This document shows positions 20,422 to 27,561 of a stretch of 33,917 bases of DNA, one piece after another. The DNA is from Cytophagaceae bacterium (GTDB lineage Bacteria > Bacteroidota > Bacteroidia > Bacteroidales > Marinilabiliaceae): contig JAITVO010000210.1 in assembly GCA_031285765.1 (NCBI GenBank), positions 1 through 33,917 of the forward strand, in the 5' to 3' direction. The notes beneath the pieces are model-generated. The model was not told where the DNA came from, did no database searches, and worked only from the letters and a program-made list of their open reading frames with translations. Numbering within the stretch: the stretch's first letter is position 1; every line of letters starts with the position of its first letter. The translations under genes and the position numbers were made by a program.

Positions 20422-20606
20422 AAACATTAAAACTAAATCTGTTATTAAATTAATACTTTGTTTCCGCAACATATAACTCAAAATTGTGGGGTTTTATTGT
20501 AGTGGAGGGTGAAAAATGTAAAACTGCAAGTGTGTTTTAAATTATATACTGATGTTACGCAGGGCATACACACAGTTGCCTTTTCAAGCCAGTGCGTAAC
20601 GTGAGT

Positions 20607-20896
20607 TAACTCAACAGGAAATGAATTGCAAATAACAGGGGTTTTGTATCGTGTTTCAATTGCTGCCATGTACCGGCAATGGGGCATGCCCCATTGTTGC
20701 CTCTGTTCAGTTTTATTTATTGACGAGGCTGTCCAAAAAGAACGCAAATGACACAAAAAACGCAAATTTCTGCAAAAACAACAATAAGCATTTGCTTTTA
20801 ATGTGTTCATTTGTGATATTTGTGTCATTTGCGTTCAAAAAGACTTTTGGGACAGCCTCGTTGCTTTTATTCGCAAATCAATTCTGTTTGAGTATA
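20607..20896 (+). repeat. Intergenic palindromic element, family TATACTCAAACA, copy 2 (interrupted by a nested element)
   Basis: Shares ACTCAACAG(G/A)AAATGAA(T/A)TGCAAATAACAG(G/A)GG, CAATGGGGCATGCCCCATTGTTGC and TTATTCGCAAATCAATT(C/T)TGTTTGAGTATA with copy 3. Confidence 0.82.
20723..20861. mobile_element. Nested MITE-like hairpin element with ends ACGAGGCTGTCC
   Basis: Left arm ACGAGGCTGTCC-AAAAAG-AACGCAAATGACACAAA and reverse-complemented right arm ACGAGGCTGTCCCAAAAGTCTTTTTGAACGCAAATGACACAAA; no ORF. Confidence 0.75.
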
Positions 20897-20932
20897 ATAA
20901 AATAGTGGTTCAAGACCTGTACAGTACCTTTT

Positions 20933-21679
20933 TTATTCCTCATTCTTTTTCTTAGCATCAGCGTGTCCGCGACGCTGCGCAATGCTGTTGTTCAGCAGGT
21001 CAATGCGCTGGTTGAGGCGGCTGATAAAGTTGTCGTACATAGCTATGTCGGCGGCGTTTTCAGTGGCATGGGCTACAATGCACAGCGAGTCTATCAGTTC
21101 AACAAGGGTGCGGTATGCTTCGTCCACTTCCAGACGGACTTCTTTCAACACCAGCTTGGTACGTGTGTTTCCTTCGTCGGCGCGTTCTTCAAGAAGGGTT
21201 TCTACAATACTGTTACGACGTCCCAGTTCGATAATCCATTCACCCAGTTCAAGAGTTGCTACACAGGCGGCATGTTTTAAAGAGAGTTCCTGCAGAAGGT
21301 TGCGCACGGCTGCTATCTCGTCGATGTTCGATTTTTGCGTTACATCTCCGTAGGCATCCAGCACAATCTTCAGGCGTGTGGCTGCTTCACGTTTAAGCGG
21401 ATTGAAATGCGTCAGTCCCGAACGTATGGCATTTGCCAAGCTGCGGAATACATCGTCGCGGTCGCTGTCGGCTTTGTCGATATGAGCTGTGAGCGCACTT
21501 TTGATGATTTTCCGGTATGCTTCATCCTCCTGCGCGTGCAGGGCTGCAAGTACGTTAAACTGTTTTTCGATTCTCAACAGGGCAGCTCCCACGCCCCGTA
21601 TAAGCGTAATTACAAACTCGATGAACTGAAAATGTCCGTCGTTGCGTAGATTGTGTAAGGTAATCTTTTTAGCTTTCAT
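20933..21679 (-). CDS. DUF6261-like protein, function unknown
   Basis: Helical 248-aa protein opening with ITLHNLRNDGHFQFIEFV, resembling Bacteroidetes DUF6261 proteins; family call from memory. Confidence 0.65.
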   Translation of the reverse strand: MKAKKITLHNLRNDGHFQFIEFVITLIRGVGAALLRIEKQFNVLAALHAQEDEAYRKIIKSALTAHIDKADSDRDDVFRSLANAIRSGLTHFNPLKREAATRLKIVLDAYGDVTQKSNIDEIAAVRNLLQELSLKHAACVATLELGEWIIELGRRNSIVETLLEERADEGNTRTKLVLKEVRLEVDEAYRTLVELIDSLCIVAHATENAADIAMYDNFISRLNQRIDLLNNSIAQRRGHADAKKKNEE

Positions 21680-21723
21680 TGTTTTTGTTTTTAATGATCG
21701 GTTTTTATTATATGAAATCGGTT

Positions 21724-21731
21724 CAAAACTA
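21724..21731 (-). promoter_or_regulatory. Putative -7 box (TAGTTTTG on minus strand) of the DUF6261-like gene
   Basis: TAnnTTTG match 45 nt upstream of the start codon. Confidence 0.45.
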
Positions 21732-21737
21732 ATTTTT

Positions 21738-21806
21738 TACTTTCCAAGTATGTGGAAAGTATTTTTCAAACAGTTTTGGTACTTTCCACATACTTGAAAA
21801 CTGTTT
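21738..21806. promoter_or_regulatory. Overlapping inverted repeats upstream of the DUF6261-like gene
   Basis: Perfect 17-bp arms CAAGTATGTGGAAAGTA (21745-21761) / TACTTTCCACATACTTG (21780-21796), plus AAACAGTTTT (21768-21777) in its loop complementary to AAAACTGTTT (21797-21806), plus TACTTTCC (21738-21745) / GGAAAGTA (21754-21761). Confidence 0.7.
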
Positions 21807-21822
21807 TCGGTATATGCTTTGT

Positions 21823-21949
21823 TATACTCAACAGAAAATGAAATGCAAATAACAGAGGTATTCTGTTGTGGCTCAACCGCCGTGCTGCACCAACAATGGG
21901 GCATGCCCCATTGTTGCTTTTATTCGCAAATCAATTTTGTTTGAGTATA
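21823..21949 (+). repeat. Intergenic palindromic element, family TATACTCAAACA, copy 3
   Basis: 127 bp bounded by TATACTCAACAGAAAATGAAATGCAAATAA and TTATTCGCAAATCAATTTTGTTTGAGTATA; perfect 26-bp palindrome CAACAATGGGGCATGCCCCATTGTTG at 21891-21916. Confidence 0.85.
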
Positions 21950-22074
21950 AGCATATCATCAAATTCAAGCGACAAATGTACAATATTTTTTATACAGTTC
22001 TTCTTGACTTGCGAAAAAAAATTTCAACAACTTTCCTGTCAACGTATAGCATGGGAGGAAAAAATCATTAACCA

Positions 22075-24240
22075 TTATTCCACAATCGTCATTTCATCAA
22101 GTAAATAGCCTGCGTTGGCATATTTATCAATAATAAACAGAGCATAACGGATGTCGATGGAGATGTTACGACTTTGGTCGGGATTAAACATTAAGTCGCT
22201 CATTACGCCTTCCCACGCACGGTCGAAGTTTACGCCAATCAGTTCGCCACGGGCGTTCAGTATGGGACTGCCCGAATTGCCGCCGGTTGTATGATTGGTT
22301 GCAGTAAAGGCTACAGGAATGGTTCCATTAAGCTCGTAACGTCCGTAATCTTTTGCAGCATGCAGTTGTTTCAGCCGTTCGGGAACATGGTAGTCGTAAA
22401 TATCGGGATTCTCTTTTTGCATAATTCCTTCAAGCGTTGTAAAATGCAGGAAGCGCACCGCATCGCCGGCTTCGTATCCGCGCACATCGCCGTAGGCAAC
22501 ACGCAGAGTAAAGTTGGCGTCGGGATAAAATGTCCGCTCGTTATCGAATTGCATCAACGCAGCCATATAAATACGGTTCAGACTGTCTAACCGGTTTTGC
22601 AGTTCGTTGTAGCGGGGAAGCACCTTTTGTTGATAAACATCGGTCAGCGACTTGTAAAGTTGGTAGGCAGGGTCGCTATTCAGTTTTTTAACGCTTCCGC
22701 TGTTAAATCCGTTCAAAAAAGCCAGCGTTGCCTGTTGCGATATAAAAAATGTTTTGGCATACACCTCGTCAATATATTTCGATATGTTTCCTTTGTATTT
22801 ATTGTTGATATTTTCGGTAATATCGGGAAAAAAAGCGGACGGAATGTTTTGATATAGCATTTCGAGCACAACTGTTGCGGTTTCTTTGTCCAATGGAAGA
22901 TGGAGATTTTTAAAGTGCATCTGTAACTGTGCTTCTGTCATTGCTTTTATTGTTGAAATGGTTTCGCTGTCGTGGTTGCTGTCGCCATAAAGCGCCAAAA
23001 GTCGCTCAAAGCGTCGCGAAATACAAATGGTTTCGAGTCCGAGTCCTCCAATGTATTCGTTCAGATAATCGCGCACCAGCCTGTATTGCGAATAATCGGC
23101 ATAAATATTTTCGTAATCCGATATGATGTTCCCGAACTTTGCTTTGCGGTCGTCGCTGCTGTTTACCCATTCGTCGAAACGCTTTTCGTAAGCCTGTTTT
23201 GTGCTCACAACATCCATTTTTGCCAAACCGCGGATTTCGCCTTTCCAACGTTTCCACGCATTTGCTATCGAAGCATTTTTTGAGGCGTACTGAATCCTTA
23301 CACCTCGGTCGGCAGCCATATAACGATTCATCACATTCAGCTTGGCAGTGCGTATATCAACCAATTTGGGATAAATAAAATTGGCGAGCATCTCGATATG
23401 GAACGATGGCGCATACTCCGAAGTGTTTCCCGGATAGCCGAACACCATTGTAAAGTCGCCCTCTTCAATGCCTTTCAACGAGATGGGAAAATGTGCCGCC
23501 GGACGATAGGGTACATTCTCTGCTGAATATTCGGCTGGCTCATTGTTCTTGTTGGCATAGATGCGAAACAGTGAGAAATCGCCGGTATGACGGGGCCACG
23601 TCCAGTTGTCCGAGTCGCCGCCAAACTTGCCGATAGACGAGGGCGGCGCGCCCACTAACCGCACGTCGCTAAAAACTTCGTTAACAAACAAAAAATATTG
23701 ATTGCCGTAATAAAACGACTCTACAAGCCCCGAATAGTGCGTTCCTTCAACGGCTTCTTCCATTATTTTTGCGATGTTTTTACTGATGGCGGCTTTACGT
23801 TCGTTCATATTCATATCATCGGTAACGCCGTTGAGTACGCGAATGGTAACATCTTCCATCCTTTTCAGGAAAGTAACCTTTAATCCCTGATTGGGAAGTT
23901 CTTCGTCGGCTGACATTGCCCAAAAACCGTCGGTCAGATAATCGTGTTCAACACTGCTGTGGCTTTGTATTTGTGGATAGCCGCAGTGATGATTGGTAAT
24001 AAGCAGTCCTTTGTCCGAAATCAGCTCGCCTGTACAGCCTCCGCCAAAAATCATTACAGCATCCTTCATGCTTGCCTTGTTAATACTGTAAATATCTTCC
24101 GCCGAAAGTTTAAATCCCTTCGCGTGCATTTCGTCAATATTATACTTCTCAATAAGGAGCGGCAACCACATTCCTTCGCCGGCATAAGCGCCCAGCCACA
24201 TAATAACTGCAACAGCAGTAAGTAAAATTTTACGATACAT
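22075..24240 (-). CDS. S46-family dipeptidyl-peptidase, DPP11-type
   Basis: S46 motifs LLITNHHCGYPQIQSHSSVEHDYLTDGFWA (His), TWPRHTGDFSLFRIY (Asp), HTTGGNSGSPILN (Ser); FDRAWEG puts Arg 18 residues after the Ser as in DPP11. Confidence 0.93.
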   Translation of the reverse strand: MYRKILLTAVAVIMWLGAYAGEGMWLPLLIEKYNIDEMHAKGFKLSAEDIYSINKASMKDAVMIFGGGCTGELISDKGLLITNHHCGYPQIQSHSSVEHDYLTDGFWAMSADEELPNQGLKVTFLKRMEDVTIRVLNGVTDDMNMNERKAAISKNIAKIMEEAVEGTHYSGLVESFYYGNQYFLFVNEVFSDVRLVGAPPSSIGKFGGDSDNWTWPRHTGDFSLFRIYANKNNEPAEYSAENVPYRPAAHFPISLKGIEEGDFTMVFGYPGNTSEYAPSFHIEMLANFIYPKLVDIRTAKLNVMNRYMAADRGVRIQYASKNASIANAWKRWKGEIRGLAKMDVVSTKQAYEKRFDEWVNSSDDRKAKFGNIISDYENIYADYSQYRLVRDYLNEYIGGLGLETICISRRFERLLALYGDSNHDSETISTIKAMTEAQLQMHFKNLHLPLDKETATVVLEMLYQNIPSAFFPDITENINNKYKGNISKYIDEVYAKTFFISQQATLAFLNGFNSGSVKKLNSDPAYQLYKSLTDVYQQKVLPRYNELQNRLDSLNRIYMAALMQFDNERTFYPDANFTLRVAYGDVRGYEAGDAVRFLHFTTLEGIMQKENPDIYDYHVPERLKQLHAAKDYGRYELNGTIPVAFTATNHTTGGNSGSPILNARGELIGVNFDRAWEGVMSDLMFNPDQSRNISIDIRYALFIIDKYANAGYLLDEMTIVE

Positions 24241-24535
24241 AATTGTTTTTTTTAATGTGCGCGAAAATAGATAAAATACGACAAACTACAATGAGATGGA
24301 AAAAATTAGACGTTTATAACTGTTCGCATCATAACTTTATGCGGCTATAAACTACAGTTTTGGATAAAATAAGCAACCATAGTGCGAAGTGATTTTGCTT
24401 AAATCATATTACGTAAGTATAATTTGGGCAAAAATAATTAACGTGAAATTGTTCCTGCAGAACTTTACTGTCTTATTCCGCTTTCAAACCGTTTTGCGGG
24501 CAGTACACAAAGCATCCGAGTCTGTAGCAAATGTG

Positions 24536-25105
24536 CTATACATATTCCTGCAATTTATTTTTAAAATCCTGTAAATCGTTCAAAGTAATTTTTTCTTTAA
24601 TAATGCGGTGAATTTGATATTTAATTTCGGTATCGGTTCGTTTAACTTCTTTTAAAAAGCCAAGTTCTTCCGCTCTTTTTATGCAGCTGTCCAAATCTTT
24701 TATCGACCTTACGATGTTGTTCCTTTCGGGAAAAAACAGTTCAACCTCTTCTTTGATTTCCGTGTGGGTAATGAATCGTTCAAGCGATTGAATTTCAGTC
24801 GGATTGCTGTCAAATTCCTCCAGTATTTGTCGCAGAACAACCAGTACGATAGATGTTTCAAAACCCACAGGGCGACGCGAAACCAAATTCAGCGTTAAAC
24901 CGTCTTCCAGTTCAAATTGCTTTACAAAGGCAAAACCTTCGTTTTTTTTCAGAATTAATTCCAGCCCAATTACGCTGATATAATCCTGTATCTCTTTTTG
25001 ATACGAAATAATATCGTTCCATACCGAATTATTGCGGTCAACTGTACCTTTCAGCAAACGAACAATCGCTTTGGAGTAAGGTTTTATGTTATTTTCTTCG
25101 CTCAT
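24536..25105 (-). CDS. jetB: Wadjet JetB-like (DUF4194 / MksE-like) protein
   Basis: AIVRLLKGTVDRNNSVWNDIISYQKEIQDYISVIGLELILKKNEGFAFVKQFE...LVSRRPVGFETSIVLVVLRQILEEFD is DUF4194-like; starts 4 nt inside the jetA stop (ATGA). Confidence 0.85.
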   Translation of the reverse strand: MSEENNIKPYSKAIVRLLKGTVDRNNSVWNDIISYQKEIQDYISVIGLELILKKNEGFAFVKQFELEDGLTLNLVSRRPVGFETSIVLVVLRQILEEFDSNPTEIQSLERFITHTEIKEEVELFFPERNNIVRSIKDLDSCIKRAEELGFLKEVKRTDTEIKYQIHRIIKEKITLNDLQDFKNKLQEYV

Positions 25106-26571
25106 TTTGTTAAAATTATTTCGGGTATTCGTATATATTTTTTATTTACGCTGTCGAACAGAATATATTGCGTTTTGTCGCTGTTCACAGTGTGTTTAAA
25201 TTCCTTCATCAAGCCGATGTAGCCAAACAGTTCGGGCAATCCTTTTGTTAAACCGCCTGTATTATCTACAATTTCGAAGATTGTTGCCTGCGATTTATCG
25301 CTCAAAATCTTTTTGATATGCGTTCGCAATTCTCTTTTATCAACAATATACGGATTAAACAGTTTTGTAAACTCTGTAAAATCAGCTATATCGGCATCCG
25401 ACATTTGAGGTTTATCGCGATAAATTACATCTTCCCACTGATCGTAAGTAGTCAGTTTTCGTTCAAAAGGCAAATTGATTCCAATCTCGTCGATTTCGAA
25501 CGAAATATTGGGTTTCGGCTTCAATTTTGTTTTGGTTCTGTTTGCTTCGAGCAACAATTTTTTTATTTCCTGAATAACGCCTTTAGTAACTTCGGTTCGC
25601 GAAAGTTCGGTTTCACGAATAATTCGGCTCAGTTTTTCCGCCATTTTATCGTTGGTTCTATACACTTTTTGTCCCGAATCAAACAAAAGACGTTTCATAT
25701 CTCTTAAAAAAGCATCGTTGGTATCAATGTCTTTTTCCTCGGTTGTTTGGTAGAGCGCTTGCGTCAAATGTTCCCACTCTTGTTGCAGTTCCGACGAAAG
25801 CAAAAACTCCCAGAAAGCGTAAAAACTTTTACCTTGCGGGCTCTCTTTCAACTGCTCTAACGCATCGAAAGTATATTGCAGAATGGAGCCTTTGTTCAGC
25901 GACACATCGGTTCGGCGCTGATAAATTTCCTTGATGATATTTTTAAAATTGTCGTCAACTTCTTTGAAATCCGACAGCAGTTCTTTGCCCAATTTGTTCA
26001 GATTGTTAAATCGCGGCACAATTTCATATTCTTCAAACACTTTTATGCCCTCGCCCATTTTCAGGCGCTGTATTTGCTGTTCAATTTCTAATTTTTTGTC
26101 TTCGAGCAGTTGCAGACGTTTTTCTTTGTCGTCGTTAGTAAATTCGACCAATTCTTCCAGCTGATTAAAAAGCGATTTGAATTTCGATTCTGCGCCAATA
26201 TAATCTTCTTTTTTAAGATTCGTTAGCCAGTCAATCGTTTTGCTCGAATGGATAGAAAGTTCATAGAAAATATCGCCCGTTTCGTTCTGAAAGTTAGTCA
26301 GAAAACCGCTGTCCGTCCACTTTTGAATGTAAATTCTCGCTTTTTTCTCAAAAGTATCGCCAAAGCGGATTTCACTGTTTTCATCGTCAATTTCAAAGCC
26401 CTTTTCTTCCAGATAATTCTCTAATTTATAGTGAATCGCGTCAGATGACACAGTTGCTTCCTGTGCAAAAACATCAACCAGAAACAGAATAATTAGTTCT
26501 CTGTTCTTGGTTTTCAGCAGTTCAACGCTTGGCGAACTGTTCAGTATGTCGGTTAATTTTGAGGTATTCAT
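25102..26571 (-). CDS. jetA: Wadjet JetA-like (DUF3375 / MksF-like) protein
   Basis: KKARIYIQKWTDSGFLTNF, AESKFKSLFNQLEELVEFTNDDKEKRLQLLEDKKLEIEQQIQRLKMGEG, GKELLSDFKEVDDNFKNIIKEIYQRR, ESPQGKSFYAFWEFLLSS are DUF3375-like; followed by jetB. Confidence 0.88.
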   Translation of the reverse strand: MNTSKLTDILNSSPSVELLKTKNRELIILFLVDVFAQEATVSSDAIHYKLENYLEEKGFEIDDENSEIRFGDTFEKKARIYIQKWTDSGFLTNFQNETGDIFYELSIHSSKTIDWLTNLKKEDYIGAESKFKSLFNQLEELVEFTNDDKEKRLQLLEDKKLEIEQQIQRLKMGEGIKVFEEYEIVPRFNNLNKLGKELLSDFKEVDDNFKNIIKEIYQRRTDVSLNKGSILQYTFDALEQLKESPQGKSFYAFWEFLLSSELQQEWEHLTQALYQTTEEKDIDTNDAFLRDMKRLLFDSGQKVYRTNDKMAEKLSRIIRETELSRTEVTKGVIQEIKKLLLEANRTKTKLKPKPNISFEIDEIGINLPFERKLTTYDQWEDVIYRDKPQMSDADIADFTEFTKLFNPYIVDKRELRTHIKKILSDKSQATIFEIVDNTGGLTKGLPELFGYIGLMKEFKHTVNSDKTQYILFDSVNKKYIRIPEIILTK

Positions 26572-26920
26572 AAACTGTTCAAATAATTAGAATAAATCAC
26601 ATACGAATTTCACGAATACAAAGTAAGAACATTATATGATTGGAAAGCGAAAATAGAGTACAAAAATATAAAAATAATTTTGTTTGGCAGTTTCAATATC
26701 TGAATGCGACTTCATTTTTTTGTTCTTTATAAACATCTTTTACTTATTGAAATGGGAATAATTTTCTGAATAAAAGCTATTTACCATTTCAACAAGTCAT
26801 TATCATAATTTTTGATATTCACACAAATAAAAAAGCTACATTTGCTAATTGAATGTACGAACCCGCCTTTATTGCGTTGCAAACGTAATTGTTTTTACCA
26901 ATGTTATGATGTTTTATAAC

Positions 26921-26965
26921 AAGCCGCTGCTAATAATGTTATTTTAATATTACTGATAGCGGTTT
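26921..26965. repeat. Imperfect inverted repeat AAGCCGCT...AGCGGTTT
   Basis: Outer arms AAGCCGCT/AGCGGTTT pair apart from transition-type mismatches; AT-rich interior. Confidence 0.5.
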
Positions 26966-26993
26966 AGTATTAATACCAGATGTTACGCATTCA

Positions 26994-27121
26994 GTTAGGA
27001 TACTGAGTTCAGCATAAGCAAATGTATCGCTTGGTAGAGTAATCGCACCACAAATCGTGCATACTTGGCAGAATGCACGATTTGTATGCATTGCATTTTC
27101 TACCGAACGACAATTCCTAAC
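26994..27121. repeat. Long imperfect hairpin with perfect 13-bp core ACAAATCGTGCAT / ATGCACGATTTGT
   Basis: Core arms 27050-27062 and 27073-27085 with 10-nt loop; further pairing TTGGTAGA/TCTACCGA and outer GTTAGGA/TCCTAAC. Confidence 0.75.
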
Positions 27122-27161
27122 GGGATTTAGCCAATCAAAAATAGCATGAATTAATTTTATT

Positions 27162-27211
27162 TAAGTAATTCAATGAAATTATCATTTAAACTAATTTTGT
27201 TGAACTACTTA
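27162..27211. mobile_element. 50-bp near-palindromic IS630-type terminal remnant flanked by TA
   Basis: TAAGTAATTCAATGAAATTA...TAATTTTGTTGAACTACTTA; its right 34 bp match 7466-7499, the IS630 remnant end. Confidence 0.72.
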
Positions 27212-27357
27212 CTATCGATTTTTTTACCGTTTTTCTTTACTTTTGCACTTTAGCAATTAGGACAATGAAGGGTAATCTTTATTTGCATATACAAAAATAG
27301 TCCATTCTTATCTAATTGCCAATTATTTATAGCGACATACTTTTTAAAACACTATCG
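27212..27357 (-). pseudogene. IS1-family 5' end remnant
   Basis: Reverse complement reads AAAAAGTATGTCGCTATAAATAATTGGCAATTAGATAAGAATGGACTATTTTTGTATATGCAAATAAAGATTACCCTTCATTGTCCTAATTGC, nearly identical to about 6505-6600. Confidence 0.85.
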
Positions 27358-27491
27358 AAAATTGAACTATTAATGTTACGCTCTAGTTTGAATTGAGAAT
27401 CGGCGGAGCCAAAATTAAGTCTTTTCAAGGCTACTCAAAATAATTACTGCGCGGCATAAGTTAAATTCTTGTCAATCGAAATTGAATGTAT

Positions 27492-27499
27492 TATATTTG
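27492..27499 (+). promoter_or_regulatory. Putative -7 box (TATATTTG) of the CvfB-like gene
   Basis: TAnnTTTG match about 60 nt upstream of ATG 27562. Confidence 0.45.
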
Positions 27500-27561
27500 C
27501 CAAAAATTTGTACACAGCAAAAACAGAACTCTTAGTTGTTTTAACTCGTAATTGAATAGTT

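Noticed and set aside
6492-27357. Composite transposon bounded by inverted IS1 copies
   Set aside because: Both IS1 copies are truncated and decayed, no target duplication was seen, and the interval contains core genes such as rpoN.
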